From Nonomuraea endophytica (GTDB lineage Bacteria; Actinomycetota; Actinomycetes; Streptosporangiales; Streptosporangiaceae), in assembly GCF_014203235.1 (NCBI RefSeq), contig NZ_JACHIN010000023.1, positions 69,491-133,490 on the forward strand: a stretch of DNA of 64,000 bases. The letters run 5' to 3'. The notes under the pieces are model-generated. The model saw only the letters and a list, made by a program, of their open reading frames with translations. It did no database searches and was not told the DNA's origin. Both the position numbers and the translations under genes were made by a program. Shown here piece after piece: positions 1 through 8,910 of the stretch. How positions within the stretch are numbered: the stretch's first letter is position 1; every line of letters begins with the position of its first letter.

Positions 1-102
1 CGCGCACCGCGCACCGCGCACCGCGCACCGCGCACCGCGCACCGCGCACCGCGCACCGCGCACCGCGCACCGCGCACCGCGCACCGCGCACCGCGCACCG
101 CG
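1..102. repeat. Heptanucleotide tandem array (CGCGCAC)n
   Basis: Fourteen uninterrupted copies of the 7-base unit CGCGCAC plus four bases. The array starts at or before the window edge, so its true length is unknown. It lies downstream of the sigma factor gene. No coding frame or dyad is convincing. Perfect copy identity suggests recent slippage expansion. Confidence 0.95.
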
Positions 103-209
103 ACAAGCATGGGGTGCACCCCAGCACGGAGCGCCATCGCGCGTGGCGTCAACGGTCCCGCGCTACCGGCCATCCAGGCGCGCCAGGCACCACCGACCTG
201 CCATCTGCG

Positions 210-455
210 CGACCAGGGCGGCGATCCCCCGGGCTTGCACTACCAAGGCGGCTGCTGTCCAGGACAACCGGGGCGGTGGCCTCCTGCTGCTCGACCAGGC
301 CGACGACCTCCGGGCTTGCTCGTCCAAGGGCGGTCCCGGCCTAGGGCAACCGGGGCGGCGATCTCCGGCACCCACAACCCAAGGCGGCGGCGTCCGGTGC
401 CCGCAACCGGGGCGGTGGCCTCCGGCACCCACAACCAGGGTGGGCAACGCGAAGG
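210..455. repeat. Degenerate ~28-bp tandem repeats
   Basis: About nine diverged units begin near 210, 240, 265, 292, 321, 347, 375, 404 and 432 (spacing 25-30). Each opens with a C-N-A/T-CC-N-GGGCGG-like core; the last four are the most alike and add CTCCGGCACCCA. Open frames cross the array on both strands but none has protein-like composition or a ribosome binding site, so I read it as non-coding minisatellite between the heptamer array and the sigma factor terminator. Confidence 0.7.
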
Positions 456-487
456 CCCCGCACCCCACCAGGGGTACGGGGCCTTCG
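450..487 (-). terminator. Hairpin terminator after the sigma factor gene
   Basis: Inverted repeat with 17-base arms (450-466 and 471-487), one mismatch and a 4-base loop, starting 14 bases past the sigma factor stop. There is no clear T-run after it, as is common for GC-rich actinobacterial terminators. Confidence 0.75.
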
Positions 488-500
488 AAAACCAGGCGCC

Positions 501-2141
501 CTAGTCCAGGTAGTCCCGGAGGACCTGGGACCGCGACGGGTGTCGCAGCTTGGACATCGTCTTCGACTCGATCTGGCGGATCCGCTCCCGGGTCACGCCG
601 TAGACCTTGCCGATCTCGTCCAGCGTCTTCGGCTGCCCGTCGGTCAACCCGAAGCGCATCGACACGACGCCCGCCTCTCGCTCCGACAAGGTGTCGAGAA
701 CGGAGTGCAGCTGCTCCTGCAGCAGCGTGAAGCTGACGGCGTCGGCCGGAACGATGGCCTCGGAGTCCTCGATGAGGTCACCGAACTCGCTGTCGCCCTC
801 CTCGCCCAGCGGCGTGTGGAGGGAGATCGGCTCGCGGCCGTACTTCTGGACCTCGACGACCTTCTCGGGCGTCATGTCCAGCTCACGGGCGAGCTCTTCG
901 GGCGTGGGCTCGCGGCCGAGGTCCTGCAGCATCTGCCGCTGGACCCGGGCCAGCTTGTTGATCACTTCGACCATGTGGACCGGGATGCGGATGGTCCGCG
1001 CCTGGTCGGCCATGGCTCGGGTGATCGCCTGCCGGATCCACCACGTGGCGTACGTGGAGAACTTGTAGCCCTTGGTGTAGTCGAACTTCTCGACGGCGCG
1101 GATCAGGCCCAGGTTGCCTTCCTGGATCAGGTCCAGGAAGAGCATGCCGCGGCCGGTGTAGCGCTTGGCCAGCGAGACCACCAGGCGGAGGTTGGCCTCC
1201 AGGAGGTGGTTCTTGGCCCGGCGGCCGTCCTCGGCGATCCACTCCAGCTCCGCCCGCACGTCGACGGGCAGGTTGTCGACCTCGCCGCCGAGCTGCTCCT
1301 CGGCGAACAGGCCGGCCTCGATGCGCTTGGCCAGCTCGACCTCCTGCTCCGCGTTGAGCAGGGGGACCTTGCCGATCTGCTTGAGGTAGTCCTTGACCGG
1401 GTCGGCGGTGGCTCCCGCGGCGGCCACCTGGGCGACCGGGGCGTCATCGTCGTCGTCGGAGAGGATGAGGACTTCTTCCTCGTTCTTCTCCGGCGCCGCG
1501 GCGGCGGCCGCGGCTTCGGCCTTGGGCTCTTCCTCGGCGTCGTCGTCGGTCTCTTCGGTCTCAGTCTCGGCCTCGGCGACGATCTCCTCGTCGTCGACCT
1601 CGATGTCCTCGAGGTCTTCGAGGTCGACATCGCCCTCAAGGTCGATGTCCTCGTCCTCGGCGCCGTCCTGGGCCTTGGGCTTGGTGTCGGCCGGGCCGGT
1701 GTTGTTGTTCTCCGGCTTGTCGGCCTTCTTGGCGGGTGCGGCCTTCTTGGCCGCCGGGGCGGCCTTCTTGGCAGGAGCAGCCTTCTTGACGGGCTCGGCT
1801 TCAGCCGCGCCCACGACCGCAGTCACGGTCTCGGGCTGCTGCTCCTTGGCGGCCGCTGCGGTCTTCGTCTTGACGGGGGCAGCGGTGCGGCGCTTTGCTG
1901 GACCACGAGACTTCTTCGGTGCCGCCGAATCCGCGGCGGTCACCACCACGGTCACGCCCTCTTTACTGAGGTTCCGCAAGAACGCGGCGGCGTGCGACAT
2001 CGGGATGTCCGCCTCCTCGAAGGCTTGGCGGACATCCTCAGACTCGAGGAAACCCTGCGAGCGCCCACGCTCGAGCAGTCGCTGAATGACGGGCTCGTTC
2101 AGCTCTTGTGGCTTCGAGCGAGTCGAACTTGCAGGCGACAC
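501..2141 (-). CDS. rpoD: Principal RNA polymerase sigma factor (HrdB/SigA type)
   Basis: Housekeeping sigma-70 that directs RNA polymerase to most promoters. The protein has an N-terminal helical part, an Ala/Lys-rich stretch (PAKKAAPA repeats, about residues 115-145), a long acidic segment (about 160-235), region 1.2 (DPVKDYLKQIGKVPLL), region 2 (NLRLVVSLAKRYTGRGM and the WWIRQAITRA helix), region 3, and region 4 with GVTRERIRQIESK, ending in the HrdB-type tail LRDYLD. Two in-frame GTG starts exist: 2147, and 2141, which has GAGAGG five bases upstream and is preferred. It is about 546 aa, normal for actinobacterial principal sigma factors. It is followed by a strong hairpin, so it is probably a single-gene unit. 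The charged N-terminus is typical of the group rather than a sign of transfer. Confidence 0.97.
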   Translation of the reverse strand: MSPASSTRSKPQELNEPVIQRLLERGRSQGFLESEDVRQAFEEADIPMSHAAAFLRNLSKEGVTVVVTAADSAAPKKSRGPAKRRTAAPVKTKTAAAAKEQQPETVTAVVGAAEAEPVKKAAPAKKAAPAAKKAAPAKKADKPENNNTGPADTKPKAQDGAEDEDIDLEGDVDLEDLEDIEVDDEEIVAEAETETEETDDDAEEEPKAEAAAAAAAPEKNEEEVLILSDDDDDAPVAQVAAAGATADPVKDYLKQIGKVPLLNAEQEVELAKRIEAGLFAEEQLGGEVDNLPVDVRAELEWIAEDGRRAKNHLLEANLRLVVSLAKRYTGRGMLFLDLIQEGNLGLIRAVEKFDYTKGYKFSTYATWWIRQAITRAMADQARTIRIPVHMVEVINKLARVQRQMLQDLGREPTPEELARELDMTPEKVVEVQKYGREPISLHTPLGEEGDSEFGDLIEDSEAIVPADAVSFTLLQEQLHSVLDTLSEREAGVVSMRFGLTDGQPKTLDEIGKVYGVTRERIRQIESKTMSKLRHPSRSQVLRDYLD

Positions 2142-2382
2142 GAACACCTCTCGAACGAACGCGTGGCGACAATGGACCCAGATCCCCGCTGGGGGGCTAT
2201 GCCTCTCTAGGAGTACGGCGAGGCCGTGCGAAGCGCAAACGGACCATCCAGCATTCTGGCATGCCCCAGCACTTCATACGGCCACCTCCCGGCGGTTGAC
2301 CTCCACCCTAGGCCGACCCGGACAGTAGTGCGTACGTAAGGGCGGCACTGATACCCGAAAGCAACCCTTATGACTGTTTCAT

Positions 2383-4476
2383 TCAGTCACTCTTCGTGGC
2401 CGGCGGAACATGAATGGCCAGCGCGGTAACGTCATCATCCTGTTCATATCCCGACAACATCCGGTCTACCAGGAAGTCCAGCAGCATATGCGAACTACTG
2501 ACGACCTCGGGCGGAGCTTCGGTCACAACAGAACAAAGTTCCGCCAGACCGGCGTCCAGCCCGCGCTTCCTGTTTTCCACCAGACCGTCGGAGTAGAGCA
2601 CGGCGGTATGGCCAGGCGGCACCACGAACCGGAACTGCCTTCGGCTGGTCGGCCAGCCTAGCGGAGTACCGGGCTCGGCGTCGCACAGAATCGCCGTGCC
2701 CTGCGGCGAAACCAGCACGGGCGGCGGGTGACCGGCCAGCGCCAGCGTCCCCTCGCCCGTCACCGGCTCGACCACCATGTACGCCAAAGTCGTGACCTGC
2801 TCCTCCTCTTCGGTGGCCTCGAAGACCCGGTCGAGACCGGTCAGCACGGCCGCCGGAGGCGGGTTGGTCAGCGCCAGCGCGCGCATGGCGTTGCGGATCC
2901 GGCCCATGCCGGCGGCGGCCTTGACGCCCTTGCCCATGACGTCGCCGACCACCGCGGCCACCCGGCCGTCCTGGAGCACGAAGGCGTCGTACCAGTCGCC
3001 GCCGACCTGCACGTGGCGGCTTCCTGAACGGAAGCGCTGCGCCAGCACCAGCCCCTTGACCACGGGCAGCCGGTCGGGCAGCAGGCTGCGCTGCAACGTC
3101 TCGGCGGTGCGGTGCTCGCGCTCGAACAGCGTGGCCCGCTCGACGGCGAGCGCGCACTGCCCGGCCAGCGCCTCCAGGAAGACGCCGTCCTCCTGTGAGA
3201 TCTTCTGCGGCCTGGTGAAGGAGAAGCGCAGCGCGCCCAGCGCCCGGCCCGCGGCCAGCAGCGGCAGGCCCACCCAGGCCCGCTCGTCGCTGTGCTTGAG
3301 GTAGGCCGACAGGACCTCCTCGCTGCCGCCGGCTTCCAGCAGCTGCGACTTGAGGCTCTCCGGCGACTCGGCGAAGACCGGCCTGCGGCTGTTGACCGCG
3401 ATCGTCATCACGCTGGTGTGGGCGAGCGGGATCTCCTCGCCCGCGGCTCCGGGCACCTCGGGCACGCCTTCGCCGTTGATCAGCTGCAGCATGGCGCGGT
3501 CGGGGTCGAGCAGCGCCACCGCGGAGCGGTCGGCGGCCAGCGCGGTGCGCCCGACGTCGATGATGACCTGAACCACGTGCTCGACCGTCAGGGCCTCGGC
3601 GAGCAGCGCGGTCGCGCCCTGCAGCCTGGCCGTGCGCAGTGCGGCGGCGCCCAGCTGGTCGGTCAGCCTGCCGCGCATCTCCTCGGCCTCGCGCTGCGGG
3701 GTCACGTCGGTGTTGGCGCCGACCCACTCGACCACCCGGCCATGCCTGATGATCGGTACGGCCCGCACCTCGAAGTGCCGGTAGCCGCTGGCCCGGGTGC
3801 GCACCCGGTAGTTCCACTCGAACATGGTCCGCCCGCGCAGGGCCTCGCGCCAGGCCTCCTCGGTCTGCTGACGCTCGTCGGGATGGACCGCGTCGAGCCA
3901 GCCCTGCCCGAGGTATTCCTCCAGCCCCTGGCCGGTGATGGCGCGCCACTGGGGCGCGTCCTCGACGACCGCGCCCGTGGGCGAGGTGATCCACACCAGC
4001 TGCGACTGCGCCTCGACCAGCGAGCGGTAGCGCTCCTCGCTGCGGCGCAGCTCCTCCTCGGTCTGGCGGCTCTCGGTCACGTCGAGCCCGACCAGCGCGA
4101 CGGCACGCAGCTCGCCGCCCTCGTCGTGGATCGGCGAGAACGACAGCGACCAGTGCCGCGTGTCGCCGTCGGCCGAGCGCACGCGCACCCGGCTCTCGGT
4201 GACGGGCCCGTCGCTCTCGATCACGGCCTGTACGGCATGCGTGATCAGCTGGCTGAGGTCGGCGGCGAGCGTCTCGACAGGTGGCTTTCCGATCAGCTTG
4301 TCCGCGGGCACGCTGACGACGTCCGTGAACACGTCGTTGACCCGCTGGACGCGGCCTTCGACGTCGAAGAAGGCGAAGGCGAACTCCGCCTCGGAAAGCA
4401 GGCCCTTGAACAGGCCGGAGTCTGAGATGTCCACATCCGACTCCCGGGGACGGGGAACGGAGGTCTCGGCGCTCAT
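2383..4476 (-). CDS. PAS-PAS-GAF SpoIIE/RsbU-type serine phosphatase
   Basis: Predicted cytosolic sensor phosphatase of about 697 aa. It has two PAS domains (about 24-135 and 150-255), a GAF domain (about 295-460) and a C-terminal SpoIIE-type PP2C domain (about 485-690) with metal-binding motifs GGDWYDAF and VVGDVMGKG. Family members dephosphorylate anti-anti-sigma factors, so a role in partner-switching control of an alternative sigma factor is likely; no anti-sigma partner gene lies nearby. The start at 4476 is chosen for GGAGGT seven bases upstream; a longer frame reaches 4518. It sits just upstream of the principal sigma factor gene on the same strand but is separated by about 240 bp, so co-transcription is uncertain. 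There is no histidine kinase or anti-sigma kinase module in the chain. Confidence 0.93.
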   Translation of the reverse strand: MSAETSVPRPRESDVDISDSGLFKGLLSEAEFAFAFFDVEGRVQRVNDVFTDVVSVPADKLIGKPPVETLAADLSQLITHAVQAVIESDGPVTESRVRVRSADGDTRHWSLSFSPIHDEGGELRAVALVGLDVTESRQTEEELRRSEERYRSLVEAQSQLVWITSPTGAVVEDAPQWRAITGQGLEEYLGQGWLDAVHPDERQQTEEAWREALRGRTMFEWNYRVRTRASGYRHFEVRAVPIIRHGRVVEWVGANTDVTPQREAEEMRGRLTDQLGAAALRTARLQGATALLAEALTVEHVVQVIIDVGRTALAADRSAVALLDPDRAMLQLINGEGVPEVPGAAGEEIPLAHTSVMTIAVNSRRPVFAESPESLKSQLLEAGGSEEVLSAYLKHSDERAWVGLPLLAAGRALGALRFSFTRPQKISQEDGVFLEALAGQCALAVERATLFEREHRTAETLQRSLLPDRLPVVKGLVLAQRFRSGSRHVQVGGDWYDAFVLQDGRVAAVVGDVMGKGVKAAAGMGRIRNAMRALALTNPPPAAVLTGLDRVFEATEEEEQVTTLAYMVVEPVTGEGTLALAGHPPPVLVSPQGTAILCDAEPGTPLGWPTSRRQFRFVVPPGHTAVLYSDGLVENRKRGLDAGLAELCSVVTEAPPEVVSSSHMLLDFLVDRMLSGYEQDDDVTALAIHVPPATKSD

Positions 4477-4682
4477 GGTCGGCACCTCCGTCGCGTGCCA
4501 GGGTCTCCCACGCGGCACATCTCCATAACTGTGTATCGGCGTAGCGCAGCTCCGGGCGACCGGATTCTGCTGTACATCATCGGCGATGGGTGTGCGCGGA
4601 CGGAAGCCCCCGCCACCCGCGGGTCTCCACTATGGACAACGCATCCTGTCAAAATCGCTCCACATTACGCAGCAAGATCAGG

Positions 4683-5252
4683 CTACTTGGCCTTCGCCGC
4701 CCTTTTGGCCTCTTGCTTGGTTGCCCTGACCTTGCCCAGGCTCTCCGGATCGGTGACGTCGGCCACCGACCTGTGGGAACCCTCCTCGCCGTAAAGTCCG
4801 GCCGCCTCGCGCCAGCCGGATGGCTGGACGCCGAGCTGCTTGCCGAGCAGAGCCAGAAAAATCTGTGCCTTCTGCTTGCCGTAGCCCGGAAGATCTTGCA
4901 GTCGCTTGAGCAAGTCCTTGCCGTCGGCGGCATCGGCCCAGATCCGCTCGGGCTCGCCCTCGTAGCGTTCCACGAGGTAGGCGGCCAGTTGCTGGACGCG
5001 GCTCGCCATCGACTTCGGATAGCGGTGCACGGCGGGTTTCTCGGCCAGCAGCGCGGCGAACGCCTCGGGGTCGTAGGAGGCGATCTCCCCGGCCGTGAGG
5101 TCGTGCCCGAGCCGCTCCGAGATGGTGTGCGGGCCGGTGAACGCCCACTCCATCGGGATCTGCTGATCGAGCAGCATGCCGACGAGCAGGGCGAGCGGGC
5201 TGCGGCCGAGTAGCTCGTCGGCCTCCGTCCGCTGGGCGAGCTGGATGCGCAT
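4683..5252 (-). CDS. HhH-GPD family base-excision DNA repair protein
   Basis: A 189-aa protein of the HhH-GPD glycosylase superfamily. The helix-hairpin-helix is seen as DLPGYGKQKAQIFLALLGKQ (about residues 120-139). The N-terminal helices contain LLVGMLLDQQIPMEWAFTGP, typical of the actinobacterial subgroup. No C-terminal Cys cluster for an iron-sulfur centre is present, unlike EndoIII or MutY. The substrate base cannot be told. The C-terminus is Lys/Ala-rich (ATKQEAKRAAKAK), perhaps a DNA-contact tail. It is monocistronic, 206 bp before the phosphatase gene on the same strand. Confidence 0.85.
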   Translation of the reverse strand: MRIQLAQRTEADELLGRSPLALLVGMLLDQQIPMEWAFTGPHTISERLGHDLTAGEIASYDPEAFAALLAEKPAVHRYPKSMASRVQQLAAYLVERYEGEPERIWADAADGKDLLKRLQDLPGYGKQKAQIFLALLGKQLGVQPSGWREAAGLYGEEGSHRSVADVTDPESLGKVRATKQEAKRAAKAK

Positions 5253-5459
5253 GGCAACAGCTTCGCACGAAAGGGTCTCTCACGTTCGGTGGTCGGCCGT
5301 GGTCCACCACTAGGTGGGCGAGAACGTCTTGTAAACGTAGAGAACACAGTCGGCCTGGAGGCTTGACACCGGCCCGAGAACAGATGAAATGAGAGCGCAA
5401 GTCGCCCGCGTCCGCCTCCGGGGGGTTTGCCCTCGGGCTTGCAGAGGAATCTCACGACT

Positions 5460-5684
5460 ATGCTCGCTCTGGCCACACGCATGCTCAAAGAGCCAGTTAG
5501 TCATCGGCTGGCCGAAGAGTTTCTCACCGTGCCCGTCGACACGATCGACCGATGTGTGGCCGATGTGTGCGCCTGCGCGGAGCACCTCGGCATCGAGGCG
5601 ACTCCCCAGATCGTGGAGCGCATCGCGCGCGAGCACCTGCTCGCCATCGTGAACTCCGCGCCCCCGCCCCGTAGCGCCCGATAA
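5460..5684 (+). CDS. Small conserved-looking helical protein, unknown
   Basis: About 74 aa from ATG 5460; a TTG at 5427 would add 11 residues. The sequence reads MLALATRMLKEPVSHRLAEE and continues as amphipathic helices with two Cys in the middle (CVADVCACAEHLGI). Codon use matches neighbours, with G/C third positions. AGAGG lies 12 bases before the ATG, rather far, so the start is uncertain. It lies divergent from the glycosylase and 36 bp ahead of the next unknown gene, possibly in one unit with it. I do not recognise the family. Confidence 0.55.
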   Translation: MLALATRMLKEPVSHRLAEEFLTVPVDTIDRCVADVCACAEHLGIEATPQIVERIAREHLLAIVNSAPPPRSAR

Positions 5685-5720
5685 CATCGGGGTCACCAGG
5701 CTGCGTGAAACGCGCCGTTT

Positions 5721-7361
5721 GTGCCTGGAATGCGAGAGAGTGAGGGCGTGCGCCGACATCGAACCAATCCTGATGAAGTCTTCCAGGAGATGCTGCAGGC
5801 GGCGCGCGAACTTCTCGCCGTACGGACGCCGCTCGACGCGGAGCTGATGGTCTCCGACATGATCGGCGCCTGGTGGGGAAAGCGCGTCAAGGGCGGTGAC
5901 GTCGAGCAGGTGCTCGGCGAGGGGCTGGTCGACTACGCGGCCAAGGCCGGCACGCCCGCCTCGCTGACGCTGCTCATCTGCCTGGCCTACCTCGGCACCG
6001 CGCGTCAGGGCGCCAAGGCCGAGGGCGCCGCGCTGGCGATGATGGAGGGCGGCGTGGCCAGGCCCGGCTGGGCCGACCGGGTGGGCGCGGTCAAGCCCAC
6101 CGGCTGTTACGTCTCCCGCGACGCCTACGGCGACCAGGACACCGTGATCTGCACCTTCGCCTACCGGTGGGGCGAGGCCACGGCCGACCGTCCCCAGGAC
6201 CGGCACGCGCTGGTGCTGGTCGTCGACCACAACATGAACGGCATGGCCCGCGACGCCTGGGTCTCCTCCCACGTGGAGAAGCTGCTCGACCAGGCCAGGA
6301 CCGAGGCCGAGGCCGACCCGATGCTGCTGTTCGAGGAGATCGAGCCGCAGCAGGCGCGGGCGCTGCTGGAGTCGGCGATGAAGGCCACCATCGGAGCGCA
6401 GGAGCTCGACGGGAGAGAGCGAGGGACGAGCCAGCGAGCGGCGAAGCGGGCGCGACCATCGAACACAGTGCCCAAGACGCCGCCGCCGGTCAGCGACAGC
6501 TACAGCGCCTACCACGCCTTCGCCCGCTCCCGGCTGAAGGCGCTGCCGCCCGGCCGCAAGCGCCCGGCGCCGCTGCACATCGAGGCGCCCTACAGCCGCG
6601 AACGGCGGGCCATGCTGGCCGCGGAGTTCCTGTCCTCCGACGCCGCCGAGCACCTGTCGGACCCGTCGGCGGCCTCGCGCTGCGCCGACCACATCATCGA
6701 CTACGGCTGTGAGCAGGACTTCAACCGGCCGATGCGGGTCAGCCCGGTCAAGTGCGAGACGTTCCTGCTGGACTGGCTGCCGCGCAAGGTGATGCTGAGC
6801 CGGGCCGAGCAGGAGGCGATGCCGCACGTGTTGTCGGCGTGGGTGCGCTTCGCGGCGGGCCGTACCGGATTGCCGGAGCGAGGACTGCGCGCGACGCAGG
6901 ACGCGGTGTGGGAGGCGACGGCGAAGTTCCCCGAGGCCTACCGCGACCCGACCTCCTTCGGCCTGGACCTGCCGCTGCTGGAGCGGCTGCTGCCGGACGG
7001 CGACCTGTCGGCGCTGGCCAGGCGGGTCTTCGCCTTCCCGTTCCTGCAGGGCATGCACGGCGACATCGACCTCGACAAGCTGGACCCCGCCGACCAGGCC
7101 GACCGGCGCACGCTGCTGCGCTTCGACCACGTGGGCGACATCGACGAGGAGCACCTGGCCTGGCACGAGGAGATCGCGACCAGGTTGTGGGACGGCGACC
7201 CGCCGCAACTGTGGGAGGCCGCCCAGCGCCTGCTGGACCTGGGGCACGACCGCCACGACGTGCTGCACGTGCTGATCGAGATCGCCGAGCGCATCGGCGG
7301 CGACCCCGAGGAGCTCGCCGCCGCTCTCGACGACATCGCCGACATCCCGGACGAGATCTAG
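5721..7361 (+). CDS. Actinobacterial protein of unknown function (~546 aa)
   Basis: A long soluble protein without signal peptide or membrane segment. Residues 1-230 are acidic and helical (ELMVSDMIGAWWGKRVKGGD; VLVVDHNMNGMARDAW). A basic, low-complexity hinge (about 232-255) leads to a C-terminal part ending in LWEAAQRLLDLGHDRHDVLH followed by an acidic tail; that GHDRHDVLH patch resembles DUF1841-like regions, but this is a weak guess. Starts at GTG 5721, ATG 5730 or GTG 5748 are all possible; the last follows a purine-rich stretch. The stop is four bases before the thioesterase gene, so they are probably co-transcribed. Function is not assignable from sequence. Confidence 0.75.
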   Translation: MPGMRESEGVRRHRTNPDEVFQEMLQAARELLAVRTPLDAELMVSDMIGAWWGKRVKGGDVEQVLGEGLVDYAAKAGTPASLTLLICLAYLGTARQGAKAEGAALAMMEGGVARPGWADRVGAVKPTGCYVSRDAYGDQDTVICTFAYRWGEATADRPQDRHALVLVVDHNMNGMARDAWVSSHVEKLLDQARTEAEADPMLLFEEIEPQQARALLESAMKATIGAQELDGRERGTSQRAAKRARPSNTVPKTPPPVSDSYSAYHAFARSRLKALPPGRKRPAPLHIEAPYSRERRAMLAAEFLSSDAAEHLSDPSAASRCADHIIDYGCEQDFNRPMRVSPVKCETFLLDWLPRKVMLSRAEQEAMPHVLSAWVRFAAGRTGLPERGLRATQDAVWEATAKFPEAYRDPTSFGLDLPLLERLLPDGDLSALARRVFAFPFLQGMHGDIDLDKLDPADQADRRTLLRFDHVGDIDEEHLAWHEEIATRLWDGDPPQLWEAAQRLLDLGHDRHDVLHVLIEIAERIGGDPEELAAALDDIADIPDEI

Positions 7362-7365
7362 AACC

Positions 7366-8130
7366 ATGCCGATGTACTCCTGGCTGGGCCCCGGCCGCTA
7401 CCTCGCCACCGAACACACCCAAGGTCCCTGGCACCCGGGCTTCCAGCACATGGGCCCGGTCACCGCCCTGATCGCCTACGAACTGGGCCGCACCGCGCCG
7501 GTGCCGGGCCTGGAACTGTCCCGGCTGGCCGCCGACGTCTTCGGCCCCGTCCCGGTCGGTGAGCTGGAGGTGAGCGCGGAGGTCATCCGCGACGGCAGGC
7601 GGGTGCAGTGCCTGGCCGCCACCGTCCGGGCCGGCGGCCGCGAATACGTCAGGGCCACCGCCTGGCGCATCCGCGAGGGCGAGAGCCCCGAGATCGCCAC
7701 CTCGCCGCCGCCCGCCCCCGTCCCGGACGAGCCGACCCCGCCGTCGTGGCTGTCGACCGGTTTCGGGTACGGCAGAGCCATGGACTGGCGTTTCGTCAAG
7801 GGCACCCCCGTGGAGACCGGCCCCGCCACGGCGTGGATGCGCATGCGCGTCCCCCTGGTCGAGGACGAGCCCACGACCCCGCTCGAACGCCTCCTGGCCG
7901 TGGCCGACAGCGGCAACGGGATCAGCTACGCCCTGCCGTTCGAGACGCACATGTTCGTCAACCTGGACCTCACGGTCACGTTGCTCCGCACGCCGGCCAC
8001 CGAGTGGATCTGCATGGACGCCGAGACCGTCGTCGGCCCGTCCGGCCGCGGGCTCACCCGATCGGCCCTGTTCGACGAACACGGCGAAGTCGGCGCGGCC
8101 ACCCAGACGCTCTTCGTCGCGCCACGGTAG
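7366..8130 (+). CDS. Double hot-dog thioesterase family protein
   Basis: A 254-aa protein resembling acyl-CoA thioesterase II-like double hot-dog proteins. Two repeats are seen: residues 1-110 with the WHPGFQHMGPVTALIAYEL helix and a beta segment LEVSAEVIRDGRRVQC, and residues 130-254 with SWLSTGFGYGRAMDWRFVKG and a closing WICMDAETVVGPSGRGLTRS strand. Members hydrolyse acyl-CoA or act as acyl-binding proteins; the substrate is not evident. It begins four bases after the preceding gene and is followed by pxpA after 11 bases, suggesting one plus-strand operon, although its link to 5-oxoproline metabolism is unclear. Confidence 0.8.
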   Translation: MPMYSWLGPGRYLATEHTQGPWHPGFQHMGPVTALIAYELGRTAPVPGLELSRLAADVFGPVPVGELEVSAEVIRDGRRVQCLAATVRAGGREYVRATAWRIREGESPEIATSPPPAPVPDEPTPPSWLSTGFGYGRAMDWRFVKGTPVETGPATAWMRMRVPLVEDEPTTPLERLLAVADSGNGISYALPFETHMFVNLDLTVTLLRTPATEWICMDAETVVGPSGRGLTRSALFDEHGEVGAATQTLFVAPR

Positions 8131-8141
8131 AAGATAGGGCC

Positions 8142-8897
8142 ATGGTGATCGACCTCAACGCGGATCTCGGCGAGGGATTCGGCATCTGGCGGCTCGGCGA
8201 CGACCTGGCGCTGCTCGACATCGTGACCAGCGCCAACGTGGCCTGCGGCTTCCACGCCGGCGACCCCGTGACCATCAGGCGCACCTGCGCCGCCGCCGTC
8301 GACCGGGGCGTGTCGATCGGCGCGCAGGTCTCCTATCGCGACCTGGCCCACTTCGGGCGCAGGGAGATGGAGGTCGAGCCGGAAGAACTGTGCGCCGAGG
8401 TGCTCTACCAGCTCGCCGCCGTCGACGGCATCGCCCGCGCGATGGGCGGCCGCGTCTCCTACGTCAAGCCCCACGGCGCCCTGTACAACCGCATCTGCCG
8501 CGACCCCGGCCAGGCCGCCGCGGTCGTCGACGCGGTCGCCGACTACGACCCCACGCTGCCGATCCTCACGCTGCCCGGCTCCGTCGTGCACGGCGTCGCC
8601 GCCGCCGAGGGCGTGCCCACGATCGCCGAGGCCTTCGCCGACCGCGCCTACACGCCGTCGGGCGCGCTGGTGCCCCGGCGCGAGCCCGGCGCCGTGATCC
8701 ACGACCCGGCCGCGGTCTCCGCGCGCGCCGTGCGCATGGCGCTCGACAAGAGCGTGCTGGCCGCCGACGGCTCCCAGGTCGAGGTCCTGGCGCGCTCCAT
8801 CTGCGTCCACGGCGACACCCCTGACGCGGTACGGCTCGCGCAGGCCGTACGCGATCAGCTGCTGGAGGCCGGCGTGGTCCTGCAGGCGTTCGCATGA
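8142..8897 (+). CDS. pxpA: 5-oxoprolinase subunit A (LamB/YcsF family)
   Basis: A 251-aa LamB/YcsF protein, subunit A of the ATP-dependent 5-oxoprolinase that opens L-5-oxoproline (pyroglutamate) to glutamate in the cytosol. Family signatures are the N-terminal IDLNADLGEGFG, TSANVACGFHAGDP, GAQVSYRDLAHFGRR, YVKPHGALYN and ICVHGDTPDA near the C-terminus. Length is normal (about 250). ATG 8142 is chosen because it gives the canonical N-terminus; the same frame is open much further upstream. It is followed by pxpB and pxpC, the standard gene order. Confidence 0.96.
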   Translation: MVIDLNADLGEGFGIWRLGDDLALLDIVTSANVACGFHAGDPVTIRRTCAAAVDRGVSIGAQVSYRDLAHFGRREMEVEPEELCAEVLYQLAAVDGIARAMGGRVSYVKPHGALYNRICRDPGQAAAVVDAVADYDPTLPILTLPGSVVHGVAAAEGVPTIAEAFADRAYTPSGALVPRREPGAVIHDPAAVSARAVRMALDKSVLAADGSQVEVLARSICVHGDTPDAVRLAQAVRDQLLEAGVVLQAFA

Positions 8898-8910
8898 CCG
8901 CGGCGGTGCG

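Noticed and set aside
109..730. Open frames in the repeat region at the window start
   Set aside because: Pro/Arg/Gly low-complexity products generated by the repeats; no ribosome binding site.
540..2210. Long open frame on the plus strand through the sigma factor gene
   Set aside because: Antisense shadow of a clear HrdB-type protein; product is Leu/Gly/Asp low-complexity with no family pattern.
5310..7367. 685-aa open frame opposite the unknown 546-aa protein
   Set aside because: Composition (Gly/Arg/His/Gln) is typical of a GC-rich antisense shadow; the plus strand has protein-like sequence and operon spacing.
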